Of a DNA stretch of 64,000 nt, positions 33,317 through 42,467 are shown in pieces. Below the pieces are notes generated by a model. The model ran no database searches. It saw only the letters and a program-made list of their open reading frames with translations, and was not told the origin of the DNA. Source of the DNA: Mycolicibacterium llatzerense. Its GTDB lineage: Bacteria; Actinomycetota; Actinomycetes; Mycobacteriales; Mycobacteriaceae. A program made the translations under genes and the position numbers. Location: positions 1 through 64,000 of the forward strand of contig NZ_JXST01000025.1 in NCBI RefSeq assembly GCF_000878195.1. The letters run 5' to 3'. The first letter of the stretch is position 1. Each line of letters begins with the position of its first letter.

Positions 33317-34576
33317 TCAGGCGCCGACTGGACCCGTGGTCAGTACCCGCGGACCGAGTTGATGCGCCAGCTCCAGCGCGAGTTCCATGGCCAACCGGCG
33401 TTCACCCGGCTGGTAGCCCAGCAGTTCGGTTGCGCGGGCCACCCGCTGCAGGACGGTATTGCGATGCGTATGCAGGCGCGTTGCCGCTCGGGGCGCGTTC
33501 TCGGCCTCGTCGAGGAACACCCGCAAGGTTTCGCGCAGGCGGGCCGCCGCCGATGTGTCCTCGGCGAGGGGACCCAGCGTCGCGGCGACGAATTCGGCTG
33601 CGCGGTTGGTGTTTTGGGCCGCCAACGCCGTGACCTCGAGGTCACGGAAGAGGGCGACCCGGGCGCCGCCGGGGTGCCCGGCGAGCAGACTCTGGATCGA
33701 CAGCGCTGCCTCGTGTGAGCGGCGAAATCCGGTGATGCCCGGCCGCGTCGGACCCACGGCGACGCGAATGTGGTTCTGCGCCTGCTCGATTGCCTCCGGT
33801 AACGTGTCGAGAGCCGGTTCGGAGCTGCTGCCCAGCCACGCCCACAACGTCGATGGGCCGACGGACAACGTCAACGGCGGCCGGGTGCCCGCGGCCCGCG
33901 CCAATGCCGTTGCGGCGGATTCGAGTGCGCCCTGCACATCTCCGTGCGGCGGCGTCCACAGCACCAGCGCGGTGTGGCGCTGACGTAGGTCGTAGCCCAG
34001 GCGTTCACCGGCCCGTGTCGTGTCGATGGCGGCCCCGTCGAGGATCAGCCGGATCGTCTCGGCCCGGCGGGCTATCGCGCCGCCGAGCACCTCCTCGCGT
34101 TCCCGCTGCGCCGCGATGACGACGCACCCGAGCACGTGATCGACGTAAGCGAACAACCGTTGTGACGACGCCTCCAGTAGTTCCAGCAGGAGCGGACCGA
34201 CAGGCACCAGCCGGGTCGCATGAGCCATGTAGCGGCGCCACGCCACGTTCTGCCCGCGCCGGTAGGACTGGAACAGCACATCGAGGTCCAGCCCGCGCCG
34301 TGCGATGGTCCGGGCGACATCGAGTGCCTCGGGCGGGATGTCGATGGGCGCCATCTTGGCCTCGCGGCGCGCGAATGTCGACAGCACTCGCGCGGCGTTG
34401 GCGCGGTTACTGGCCGAGGTGTCCGCCAACACGGCCGCATCGGAACCAGCGGCGGGGGAGAGCTCGATCTCGGCGGCGTCCATCTCGGCGACCAGGTCGT
34501 CGAGCTCTGCCAGCATCAGTTCGGCGACGTCACCCATGAGGTTGATGACCTCGGGCGATGGTGTCTCAACAGCCAT
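33317..34576 (-). CDS. PucR/CdaR-type transcriptional regulator
   Basis: 419-residue regulator with a GGDEF-like middle region and the C-terminal PucR helix-turn-helix (LRETLRVFLDEAENAPRAAT then RLHTHRNTVLQRVARATELL and GYQPGERRLAMELALEL). Proteins of this kind usually control neighbouring catabolic genes. It is divergent from the Baeyer-Villiger-type operon with 125 bases between starts, so that operon is the probable target. In M. tuberculosis the comparable mymA operon has instead an AraC-type regulator (VirS), so the control differs. The ATG at 34576 is preferred; an earlier start at 34606 is possible. Confidence 0.88.
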   Translation of the reverse strand: MAVETPSPEVINLMGDVAELMLAELDDLVAEMDAAEIELSPAAGSDAAVLADTSASNRANAARVLSTFARREAKMAPIDIPPEALDVARTIARRGLDLDVLFQSYRRGQNVAWRRYMAHATRLVPVGPLLLELLEASSQRLFAYVDHVLGCVVIAAQREREEVLGGAIARRAETIRLILDGAAIDTTRAGERLGYDLRQRHTALVLWTPPHGDVQGALESAATALARAAGTRPPLTLSVGPSTLWAWLGSSSEPALDTLPEAIEQAQNHIRVAVGPTRPGITGFRRSHEAALSIQSLLAGHPGGARVALFRDLEVTALAAQNTNRAAEFVAATLGPLAEDTSAAARLRETLRVFLDEAENAPRAATRLHTHRNTVLQRVARATELLGYQPGERRLAMELALELAHQLGPRVLTTGPVGA

Positions 34577-34701
34577 CAACGAAGTATGCGCCCGCACATA
34601 TCGCAAGGCGAGTACTGGGCCGTCGCACCTGTCACGTGTCCGGCGGCGTCCATAGCGTGAGTGCCGTCACAGGAAGCCGTCCACCCGTCAGGAGCCACAC
34701 A

Positions 34702-36207
34702 GTGTCAGTCACCTCAGCTACCTCAGCGCAGCGGTCAGCGACGCGGGATGTCGACGTATTGATCATCGGCGCCGGCATCTCCGGCATCGGCGCGGCGTAC
34801 CACCTGAAGGCGAACCGCCCGGGCACGTCGTTCCTGGTCCTGGAGGGGAGGGACGCCATCGGCGGCACCTGGAGCCTGCACAAATACCCGGGCATCCGCT
34901 CCGACTCCGACATGCCCACTTTCGGGTTCGGCTTCAAACCCTGGACGCACCGCAAGTCGATCGCCGACGGCCACATCATCCTGGACTACCTGCAGCAGGC
35001 CGTCGACGAGAACGGGCTCGACGAGCACATCCGGTTCGGCCAGCGGGTGCAGAACGCGAACTTCGATACAGACACCGGACGGTGGACCGTCACCACCACG
35101 AGCGGCGGGGAGACGACGGCGTTCACCGGTCGCTTCCTGTTCCTGGGCACCGGGTACTACGACTATGAGAAGCCGTTCATGCCGGACTTTCCCGGCAAGG
35201 ACGACTTCGCGGGCCCGGTGATCCACCCGCAGCTCTGGCCGGAGGACCTGGACTACGCCGGCAAGAAGGTCGTCGTGATCGGCAGTGGTGCAACGGCGGT
35301 CACCCTGATCCCGTCGATGGTGGACAAGGCCGGCCACATCACCATGCTGCAGCGGTCCCCGAGTTACGTGTTGTCGGTACCGGCAGCTGATCCGATCACC
35401 AACGCGCTGAACACGGTGCTGGGCCATGAGCGCGCGTACCCGATCGTGCGGCGGAAGAACATCGCGACGGCTCGCGGGCTGTTCAAGCTCTGCCAGAAGT
35501 ACCCGGCCGTGATGCGAAAGCTGTTGATCGCCAACGTTGCCCGACAGTTGCCCAAGGGCTTCGACGTCGACACGCACTTCACGCCGCGGTACAACCCGTG
35601 GGAGCAGCGCCTGGCCATGGTGCCCGACGGCGACCTGTTCAAAGCGGTCAAGTCTGGCAAGGCGTCGGTGGTCACCGACCAGATCGAGCGGTTCACCAAG
35701 CGCGGCATCGTGTTGCAGTCCGGCCAGGAGCTGGAGGCCGACATCATTGTCACCGCAACGGGTTTGAACATGTCGCTCTTCGGAAAGATCGCGTTGAGCG
35801 TCGACGGTCAGGTGCTCAACATGCCGGATCACACGGTGTACAAGGCCATGATGGTTTCCGACGTGCCGAACATGGCATTCGCGATGGGCTACACCAACAT
35901 CGCCTGGACGCTGAAGGTCGATCTGGTCTGTGAGCACTTCTGCCGGCTGCTGGACCATATGGACACCCACGGACACGACGTCGTCGTCCCGGTGCCGGAG
36001 AACCCCGACATGGAGCGCGGCCTGCTGATGGACCTGTCGTCGGGCTATGTCCAGCGTGGCATTGCGCAGTTCCCCCGGGGCGGGGACAGCGGTTCGTGGT
36101 TGTTCAAGCACGCGTACGAGATGGATGCCGAGCGGCTGCGCAGTGGCCCCGTCGAGGACCCCGGCCTGCGGTTCTCGTCGGTCAAGACCGTCGCGTACGC
36201 CTCGTAG
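34702..36207 (+). CDS. Baeyer-Villiger-type flavin monooxygenase (MymA-like)
   Basis: 501-residue FAD/NADPH enzyme inserting oxygen next to a ketone, or oxidising a heteroatom. It has the first Rossmann motif GAGISG (23-28), GTWSLHKYPGIRSDSD (55-70), the fingerprint FAGPVIHPQLWP (169-180, FxGxxxHxxxWP) and the second nucleotide motif GSGATA (194-199). The GTG at 34702 has AGGAG at a spacing of seven. It is the first of three co-directional genes with an alpha/beta hydrolase and an alcohol dehydrogenase, the usual way to turn an alcohol through a ketone and ester to products. Closest described relative by eye is mycobacterial MymA. Confidence 0.93.
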   Translation: MSVTSATSAQRSATRDVDVLIIGAGISGIGAAYHLKANRPGTSFLVLEGRDAIGGTWSLHKYPGIRSDSDMPTFGFGFKPWTHRKSIADGHIILDYLQQAVDENGLDEHIRFGQRVQNANFDTDTGRWTVTTTSGGETTAFTGRFLFLGTGYYDYEKPFMPDFPGKDDFAGPVIHPQLWPEDLDYAGKKVVVIGSGATAVTLIPSMVDKAGHITMLQRSPSYVLSVPAADPITNALNTVLGHERAYPIVRRKNIATARGLFKLCQKYPAVMRKLLIANVARQLPKGFDVDTHFTPRYNPWEQRLAMVPDGDLFKAVKSGKASVVTDQIERFTKRGIVLQSGQELEADIIVTATGLNMSLFGKIALSVDGQVLNMPDHTVYKAMMVSDVPNMAFAMGYTNIAWTLKVDLVCEHFCRLLDHMDTHGHDVVVPVPENPDMERGLLMDLSSGYVQRGIAQFPRGGDSGSWLFKHAYEMDAERLRSGPVEDPGLRFSSVKTVAYAS

Positions 36208-36219
36208 GGAGATAGCGTC

Positions 36220-37167
36220 ATGAAACAGCTCTACTTCTACAGTCACGGAGTGCGGTGCGCCGCTTGGCATCTGCCCGCTGCCACCGATGCGCTGGCCGGT
36301 GAGTCCGGCCGGCCGTGTGTGGTGATGGCGCACGGCTTCAGCGGCACGAAGGACACCGCGCTGCTCAGCTTCGCCGAGCCCTTCGCCGCTGCGGGTCTCG
36401 ACGTCTTGGTGTTCGACTACCGGGGCTTCGGTGAGTCCGAAGGCGTTCCCCGGCAGTATGTTTCGATCGGCCGGCAGCGGCAGGACTACCACGCCGCCAT
36501 CGCTGCGGCGCGGCAGCTGCCCGGCGTGGACCCGGATCGGATCGTGCTGTGGGGCACCTCCTACGCCGGCGGTCACGTCATCGCCGTGGCCGCCCGGGAC
36601 CAGCGCATCGCGGCCGTCATCTCCATGAATCCCGCGGTCGACGGCCTGGCCACGCTGGCCCACCTGGTCCGCACCTGCGGCGCCGGCTATCTGATGCGCG
36701 CCAGCACGAATGCCGTGCGGGACATGGTTGGCAGCGCACTCGGGCGACCATCGCACATGGTGCCGGTGGTGGGGAAGCCCGGATCGCACGCGGTGATCGC
36801 GACGTCGGGTTCCGCAGAAGCCTGGCTCCCTCTGGCCGGGGCGACGTGGCGCAACGAGGTCCGCGGGCGGCACGCGCTCGGAGTCGCGTTCAACCGCCCG
36901 ATCACGAAAGCCGGGAAGTTGACGTGCCCGATCCTGGTACAGCCCGGCACCGACGACCGCATCGCGCCGGCGGCAGCGGCCCGAAAGGCGGCTCGTCGCG
37001 CCGGCTACTGGGCGCAGCTGCGCGAGTACCCCGCAGACCATCTCGACTTCTACGACGGTCCGTGGCAACAGCGGGCTTTGGCCGATCAGCTCGACTTCCT
37101 CAAGCGCGATCTGGCGCCAGTGCAGGGACATCAGCACGGCCACCCGCTCGAAACCCACTCAGCCTGA
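36220..37167 (+). CDS. Alpha/beta hydrolase of the monooxygenase operon
   Basis: 315-residue hydrolase. The nucleophile elbow is WGTSYAGGH (about 110-118), the oxyanion-side HGFSGTKDTALL near residue 43, the acid in VQPGTDDRIAP and the histidine in YPADHLDFYDG. It starts 12 bases after the monooxygenase stop. It would cleave the ester or lactone made by the monooxygenase, an inference from operon order. The fold is of the dienelactone hydrolase/prolyl oligopeptidase type; a lipase role as in LipR is also possible. Confidence 0.87.
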   Translation: MKQLYFYSHGVRCAAWHLPAATDALAGESGRPCVVMAHGFSGTKDTALLSFAEPFAAAGLDVLVFDYRGFGESEGVPRQYVSIGRQRQDYHAAIAAARQLPGVDPDRIVLWGTSYAGGHVIAVAARDQRIAAVISMNPAVDGLATLAHLVRTCGAGYLMRASTNAVRDMVGSALGRPSHMVPVVGKPGSHAVIATSGSAEAWLPLAGATWRNEVRGRHALGVAFNRPITKAGKLTCPILVQPGTDDRIAPAAAARKAARRAGYWAQLREYPADHLDFYDGPWQQRALADQLDFLKRDLAPVQGHQHGHPLETHSA

Positions 37168-37180
37168 AAGGAATTCCCCC

Positions 37181-38287
37181 ATGAAGACCACTGCAGCCGT
37201 ACTGCTGGAGCCGGGCAAGCCCTTCGAGATCATGGAACTCGAGCTCGACGGACCCGGGCCGGGTGAGGTGTTGATCAACTACACCGCCGCGGGACTGTGT
37301 CACTCCGACCTGCACCTGTCCGACGGTGATCTGCCACCCCGCTATCCCATCGTCGGTGGGCACGAGGGCGCCGGCATCATCGAGGACGTCGGCCCCGGCG
37401 TCACCAAGGTCAAGCCCGGCGACCACGTCGTGTGTAGCTTCATTCCGAGCTGTGGCCATTGCCGGTACTGCTCGACCGGTCGGCAGGCCCTCTGCGACAT
37501 GGGCGCCACCATTCTCGAGGGCTCCATGCCCGACGGCTCGTTCCGATTCCACCAGGGCGGTACGGATTTCGGCGCCATGTGCATGCTGGGCACGTTCGCC
37601 AAGAAGGCCACCATCTCGCAGTACTCGGTGGTCAAGGTCGACGACTGGCTGCCGCTGGAGACCGCGGTCCTGGTGGGCTGCGGCGTCCCGACCGGATGGG
37701 GCGGTGCCACCTATGCGGGCAACGTGCGGCCGGGCGACATCACCGTCGTGTACGGCATCGGCGGCATCGGCATCAACGCCGTCCAGGGTGCCGCGCACGC
37801 CGGCGCGAAATACATTGTGGCCGTGGACCCGGTGGCGTTCAAACGCGATACTGCGCTGAAATTCGGTGCGACACATGTGTTTGCGAGCGCCGAGGCCGCG
37901 GCCGAGAAGATCAACGAACTGTCCTGGGGACAAGGCGCCGACCAGGCCATCATCTGCGTCGGAACAGTCGACGAGGACGTCGTCACATCCGCATTCCACG
38001 CCATCGGCAAGGGCGGGACGGTCGTCGTCATCGGTATGGCCAACCCCGAGAAGCTGACGATTCATGTCTCGGGCCTGGAACTGACCCTGTTCGAGAAGAC
38101 CATTCGCGGCTCGTTGTTCGGCTCGGCCAACCCGCAGTACGACATCATCCGGCTGCTCCGGCTCTACAACGACGGCCAGCTCCAGCTCGACGACCTGGTG
38201 ACCACGAAGTACACCCTCGAAGAGGTCAACCAGGGCTACCAGGACCTCCGAGAAGGCAAGAACATTCGCGGGATCATCGTGCACTGA
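37181..38287 (+). CDS. NDMA-type zinc alcohol dehydrogenase (AdhD-like)
   Basis: 368-residue medium-chain dehydrogenase, equal in length to M. tuberculosis AdhD. The catalytic zinc site uses C40 and H61 (with E62), the structural zinc C91, C94, C97 and C105, and the nucleotide fold has YGIGGIGINAVQGA. The family with N,N-dimethyl-4-nitrosoaniline-linked activity keeps its nicotinamide bound and may pass electrons to mycofactocin. It follows the hydrolase by 13 bases. It would supply the ketone or aldehyde for the monooxygenase. Confidence 0.92.
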   Translation: MKTTAAVLLEPGKPFEIMELELDGPGPGEVLINYTAAGLCHSDLHLSDGDLPPRYPIVGGHEGAGIIEDVGPGVTKVKPGDHVVCSFIPSCGHCRYCSTGRQALCDMGATILEGSMPDGSFRFHQGGTDFGAMCMLGTFAKKATISQYSVVKVDDWLPLETAVLVGCGVPTGWGGATYAGNVRPGDITVVYGIGGIGINAVQGAAHAGAKYIVAVDPVAFKRDTALKFGATHVFASAEAAAEKINELSWGQGADQAIICVGTVDEDVVTSAFHAIGKGGTVVVIGMANPEKLTIHVSGLELTLFEKTIRGSLFGSANPQYDIIRLLRLYNDGQLQLDDLVTTKYTLEEVNQGYQDLREGKNIRGIIVH

Positions 38288-38312
38288 CCATTCCTGCAGG
38301 TAGGTTGCCATT

Positions 38313-39113
38313 GTGATCCCGCAATGGCAGATCGGACCGGTGCAGGTGCCGGTACACGGTTTGTTCGTGGGGCTGGGCGTGCTGGCTGCCGTGCTCGTGT
38401 TCGTCCACGAGGCGCGTCGCCGCGGCGCGGTGAACGAACAGTCGCTGGTGGCCGTCACCGGCGCCCTCGTCGGCGGGGCGATCGGGATGCGCCTGTCGGG
38501 CCTGACGCGCCACCTCGATTTCAGTGCCAACCCCACCGTCGAGCAGGCGTGGGAGTACGGCTCCAAGAGCATCCTCGGCGGGCTGCTCGGCGCCTACGTG
38601 GGCGTGCTGATCGCCAAACGCCTCGGCGGGTATCGCGGCAAGACCGGCGACCTGTTCGCGCCGGCGGTCGCCTTGGGGATGGCGATCGGCAGAATCGGCT
38701 GCCTGCTGACCGAGGCGCCCGGACGCCCGACGACGCTGCCGTGGGGTGTGCACGCCCCGGCGAGCACCCCCGAATGTCCGGGCTGCCTGGCCGGGCTGGC
38801 CATGCATCCGTCGTTTGCGTACGAAATCGTGTTCCAGTTGGCGGCTTTCGCCGTGCTCATGTGGCTGCGGCCCCGCATCACCCATCCCGGCGAGTTGTTC
38901 GTCATCTACGTGGCGGCCTACGCGGTGTTCCGTTTCTTCGTGGAGTTCGTGCGTGCCAACGAGACGGTGTGGCTGGATCTCACCCGGCCCCAATGGTTCT
39001 TGCTGCCGTCCTTGGCGCTCTTGGGTTTTCGGGTATGGCGTGGCTATCGCCGTGGCTACTACCGGATTTCGTCTGCAGACAGGGAGGACGACCGTGTCCC
39101 AGCCGCCAATTGA
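38313..39113 (+). CDS. Lgt-like membrane protein (prolipoprotein diacylglyceryl transferase fold, altered active site)
   Basis: 266-residue protein with seven predicted helices. It has the Lgt landmarks GRIG (126-129), AMHPSFAYE (163-171) and FRFFVEFVR (about 206-214). Key positions differ: the histidine of the E. coli SFHGGLIG loop is leucine here (SILGGLLG, 86-93) and the asparagine after GRIG is C130. It is also much shorter than the mycobacterial housekeeping Lgt, so it is unlikely to be the standard lipoprotein enzyme. It may transfer a lipid group to another acceptor. The GTG at 38313 lies 25 bases after the dehydrogenase. It overlaps the next gene by 20 bases. Confidence 0.83.
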   Translation: MIPQWQIGPVQVPVHGLFVGLGVLAAVLVFVHEARRRGAVNEQSLVAVTGALVGGAIGMRLSGLTRHLDFSANPTVEQAWEYGSKSILGGLLGAYVGVLIAKRLGGYRGKTGDLFAPAVALGMAIGRIGCLLTEAPGRPTTLPWGVHAPASTPECPGCLAGLAMHPSFAYEIVFQLAAFAVLMWLRPRITHPGELFVIYVAAYAVFRFFVEFVRANETVWLDLTRPQWFLLPSLALLGFRVWRGYRRGYYRISSADREDDRVPAAN

Positions 39114-39543
39114 GTATCCCGACGATGAGCCCGGCGATGGCGTTCCGCCCGGTCAGAATCCGCAGTACCCCCAGTACCCGCAATACCCCCAGTATCCGCC
39201 GCAGTACCCGCAATACCCGCCGCCGTATCCGCAGTACGGCTATCCGCCGCCGAAGCCCAACGCGGTGTCGGTCGGCGCCGCGATCGGCGGGGTTTTCATG
39301 TTTCCGGTGCTGAACTTCGGTATCGGGATCGTCACGGTGATGCTTTCGGACCAGGGGAAGATGACGGTCGGGTTGGGCGCCGCGCTGCTGGCTCTGGTCA
39401 CTTTCGGTGCTGGGTTTGCGCTGTGGAAGTCGGGCAGCCCGGTGCCCAAAGGGCTCGGTCTCGGCTTGATGATCGGCTGGGCGCTCACCTCGATCCTGAC
39501 TGTCGGCTTCTGCACCGGCCTGAACCCCACGATGTACACATGA
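39094..39543 (+). CDS. Pro-Gln-Tyr-repeat membrane protein
   Basis: 149-residue protein. The first 55 residues are a proline/glutamine/tyrosine-rich tail with repeats of PQYPQY, the rest two to three membrane helices (about 58-80, 88-108, 120-140). The type is common in mycobacteria as a DUF4190-like or proline-rich integral membrane protein. The GTG at 39094 is inside the end of the Lgt-like gene and has AGGGAGG upstream. Its stop overlaps the radical SAM start by four bases, so it is firmly tied to its neighbours. Function unknown. Confidence 0.78.
   Translation: MSQPPIEYPDDEPGDGVPPGQNPQYPQYPQYPQYPPQYPQYPPPYPQYGYPPPKPNAVSVGAAIGGVFMFPVLNFGIGIVTVMLSDQGKMTVGLGAALLALVTFGAGFALWKSGSPVPKGLGLGLMIGWALTSILTVGFCTGLNPTMYT
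39160..39240 (+). repeat. In-gene tandem repeat encoding Pro-Gln-Tyr units
   Basis: Repeated CCGCAGTAC / CCCCAGTAC / CCGCAATAC triplet blocks within the proline-rich tail of the 149-residue protein. The units vary by synonymous changes, so the repeat is old or under selection for the peptide. Copy number may differ between strains. Confidence 0.8.
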
Positions 39544-41105
39544 CGTCGGGGATGGGGCTGCGCGGTGACCGGATACTGCGCTACGTGACGGCGTACTGTC
39601 CGCGTTGCCACCACGAGGTGCCGGAACGGCCGCTGGCCGACGTCGCGCGCCTGGCCGGCCGGCTGGTCGAGCGTGACGAACGGGTGTGGCTGGAGCGAGG
39701 CTGCCCGACGCATGGACTGGTGAGCACGCTGTACGACGAGAGCCCCGAGATTCTGTCGTATCTGGAGGAGTGGACCGCACCGACCAAGTCGCATACCCCT
39801 GATGTGGCAGGCAATTTCGATCCGATCCCATCCGCATATCTGCGCGGGTTACCGGAGATGCAGACCCAGCACACCTGCATTCTGCTCGAAGACATCGCCG
39901 AGGCCTGCAATCTGCGGTGCCCCACCTGCTTCACCGATTCGTCTCCCGATCTGCGCAATGTGGTTCCGGTGGCCGAGGTGCTCGCGAACATCGACCAACG
40001 GCTGGCCCGCGAGAACGGGCGGCTGGATGTGCTGATGCTCTCGGGCGGAGAACCCACCCTGCATCCCGACCTGGCCGAGTTGCTCGACGAACTGACCAGC
40101 CGGCCCATCACGCGAATTCTGATCAACACCAACGGGGTTCGGATCGCCACCGACGACAGCCTGCTGGAGCTGATCAGCTCACATCGGCAGCGGGTCGAGG
40201 TGTATCTGCAGTACGACGGGCTGTCCGAGACGGCCCACCGGCACCATCGCGGAGGTGACCTCCGGAGGCTGAAAAAGCAGGTTTTGCAGCGGCTTTCGGA
40301 ACACCAGATCTTCACGACATTGGTGATGGCCGCCGCGTTGGGTGTCAACGACAACGAGATCGGCGACATGGTCCAGCTGGCGCTCGATACCCCGTATGTC
40401 GGCGGCATCACCATCCAGCCGCAGTTCGGCTCGGGGCGCTCGGGGAGCCTGGACGCGCTCGATCGGCTGACCCACACCGGCGTGCTGAGCCGGCTCGGCC
40501 CGCAGACCGATGGCCTGGTGACCTGGCGTGACCTCACCGCGCTGCCCTGCTCGCACCCGCACTGCTGCTCGGTCGGCTACGTGTTGCGCGACGACTCCGG
40601 GCAATGGCGGTCGCTGGTCTCGCTGATCGGCCACGACGTCCTCAAGGACCGACTCGGTTTGGTGTCCAACAGAATTGCCGACAGCGAGCTGCCGCACGAA
40701 CTGCAACTCGCGGTACGGGAATCGCTACTGGGCCTGTTGTCCGAGCAGTCGTCGCTGTCGCACCCCGGAATCGGCGATGTGTGGCGAACCATCTGCCAGA
40801 ACTGCGATCTGGGCATGCCGACCCTGCTGGCCCTCGCCTCATCGGCGCTGCCCGGCGGGAAGAACCGGGTGCGGAAGCTGTTGGGGGAGAGGGTGGTTCG
40901 CATCACCGTCAAGCCGTTCATGGACATCTCGACCATGATCGAGGAGCGTCTGGTGCAGTGCTGCGTACACGTCGGAACCCGCTCCAGCCAGGACCAGTGC
41001 GCGCCGTTCTGCGCGGTGCAGGCATGGCCTGCCCTTGGGAGACAACGGATGTCCATCGCAGCGGGTCGCGACTTGGGACGGGCACTGCCGCTCACTGTGG
41101 TGTGA
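39540..41105 (+). CDS. Radical SAM enzyme of the Tes/MJ0619 type
   Basis: 521 residues. An N-terminal zinc-ribbon-like part (C20 and C23 in YCPRCH, then RGCPTHG with C55) is followed by the radical SAM site C123-x3-C127-x2-C130 (EACNLRCPTCF) and GGEP at 169-172. A second cysteine set stands at the C terminus (ICQNCDLG, QCCVHVG and DQCAPFCAVQ). This architecture is that of MJ0619/tetraether synthase (Tes)-type proteins, which join or modify lipid chains in archaea. The role in a bacterium is open. The ATG overlaps the upstream stop by four bases, linking it to the Lgt-like and repeat proteins. Confidence 0.88.
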   Translation: MTSGMGLRGDRILRYVTAYCPRCHHEVPERPLADVARLAGRLVERDERVWLERGCPTHGLVSTLYDESPEILSYLEEWTAPTKSHTPDVAGNFDPIPSAYLRGLPEMQTQHTCILLEDIAEACNLRCPTCFTDSSPDLRNVVPVAEVLANIDQRLARENGRLDVLMLSGGEPTLHPDLAELLDELTSRPITRILINTNGVRIATDDSLLELISSHRQRVEVYLQYDGLSETAHRHHRGGDLRRLKKQVLQRLSEHQIFTTLVMAAALGVNDNEIGDMVQLALDTPYVGGITIQPQFGSGRSGSLDALDRLTHTGVLSRLGPQTDGLVTWRDLTALPCSHPHCCSVGYVLRDDSGQWRSLVSLIGHDVLKDRLGLVSNRIADSELPHELQLAVRESLLGLLSEQSSLSHPGIGDVWRTICQNCDLGMPTLLALASSALPGGKNRVRKLLGERVVRITVKPFMDISTMIEERLVQCCVHVGTRSSQDQCAPFCAVQAWPALGRQRMSIAAGRDLGRALPLTVV

Positions 41106-41278
41106 GGGCTCGGCACGCCAACGTTGGTGCTGTGCAGTGTTCGCGGTCCTGACCACAGGGTGATTTTTCGGCCGGATTTTCGCCGTGCGGTCAGGCTCGT
41201 GGAGTCGGGGCCATCGAAACCAATTGACCTTGAAGCTACGCACGTGGCTACTCGGAAAAGCTCGCCGTGACTACCGGG

Positions 41279-42454
41279 TCAACGCGAGAAGGGGGCTCCG
41301 CCCACCGCCGCCCATACCCCGCGCCTCGCGACCGCGCGAACCCGCAATTGCGAATCCAGCACCACGAGATCGGCGGACGCGCCGGGCGCGAGCACGCCGA
41401 CGTCGCTGAAACCCAGCGTGCGCGCAGGGGTCGTCGCTGTCATCGCCACTGCGTGCCGATACGCAGAATCCGAGGCGGACTCCAAACCTGTTGCCGCTGT
41501 GCGGAACAGGGCGTCCATGGTCGCAGTGCTGCCCGCGATGGTGGCCCGCTCGCGCAGCCGTGCCACCGACCCGCTGACCTCGACATCGAGCCCGCCCAGT
41601 CGGTATGACCCGTCGGGCATGCCGGCGGCCGCCATCGCGTCGGTGATGAGCGCTACCCGCTCCGAACCCGCGGTGATCGCGACCTGATGCACCAGCGCCG
41701 GGTGCAGATGCACCCCGTCGGCGATGAGTTCCACCGTCACCCGGGCTTCCTCCAGCAGCGCCAGTGCCGGGCCCGGATCGCGGTGGTGCAGCGGGCGCAT
41801 GCCATTGAACACGTGCGTGCCGACAGTGGCGCCCAGTTGCAGTGCCCGCTTGGTCTCCTCGTAGCTGGCGTCGGTATGGCCCACGGCCACAATGACTCCC
41901 GCGTCGACGAATCGTTCGATCGCGACGTCGGCACCCGGCAGTTCCGGAGCGATCGTCACCATCCGGATGGCCCCGTCGGCCGCGGCGAGCAAGCTGTCGA
42001 TCTCGGCGGGGTCGGGGTCACGCAATTGCGTCATGTCGTGTGCGCCGCAGCGAGCGGAACTCAGCCACGGACCTTCCAGATGGATCCCGGCGACGATGCC
42101 GGCGCGTACTGCGTCGGCCAGGGTCTGAACCTGCGCCAGCAGTACTTCCGGAGCCGCGGTGACCAAGCTGGCCAGGGTGGTGGTGGTCCCGTGGGCGCGG
42201 TGAAATTCGGCGGCCCGCGCTACTTCGTCGGGATCGTCGGTGGTGTAGGAAAACCCGCCGCCGCCGTGCACATGCATGTCCACGAAGCCCGGGACCACAA
42301 CGCCTTCGGGGAAGTCGACGTCGACGCTGCGCGGTGCGGTGCCGCTACCGCACCCCAGAATTCGGTCGCCGCTGATCTCCAACCACCCGGGCCTGCACAC
42401 AGCGTCGAGCGCCGAGCCTCCCAAAACAACGGTCCCGGCCGAGATGATCGTCAT
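41279..42454 (-). CDS. nagA: N-acetylglucosamine-6-phosphate deacetylase NagA
   Basis: 391-residue amidohydrolase that turns GlcNAc-6-phosphate into glucosamine-6-phosphate and acetate during cell-wall sugar recycling. Metal and substrate motifs: VDMHVHGGGG (about 58-67), IHLEGPW, AVGHTDASYEE, HVFNGMRPLHHRDPG and the catalytic Asp in ALITDAMAAAG. It starts 13 bases after dacB1 ends, so the two share an operon. In M. tuberculosis a sugar transporter gene (sugI) lies between them and is absent here. A NagB-II-type SIS enzyme is encoded at 24047. The 173 bases between nagA and the convergent radical SAM gene hold nothing I can name. Confidence 0.93.
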   Translation of the reverse strand: MTIISAGTVVLGGSALDAVCRPGWLEISGDRILGCGSGTAPRSVDVDFPEGVVVPGFVDMHVHGGGGFSYTTDDPDEVARAAEFHRAHGTTTTLASLVTAAPEVLLAQVQTLADAVRAGIVAGIHLEGPWLSSARCGAHDMTQLRDPDPAEIDSLLAAADGAIRMVTIAPELPGADVAIERFVDAGVIVAVGHTDASYEETKRALQLGATVGTHVFNGMRPLHHRDPGPALALLEEARVTVELIADGVHLHPALVHQVAITAGSERVALITDAMAAAGMPDGSYRLGGLDVEVSGSVARLRERATIAGSTATMDALFRTAATGLESASDSAYRHAVAMTATTPARTLGFSDVGVLAPGASADLVVLDSQLRVRAVARRGVWAAVGGAPFSR

Positions 42455-42467
42455 TGCCGGTCATTCT

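Noticed and set aside
34735..37158. An 807-codon open frame on the minus strand opposite the monooxygenase and hydrolase genes
   Set aside because: High GC makes long antisense frames common. The protein has no recognisable domain, and the plus-strand genes have full family signatures.
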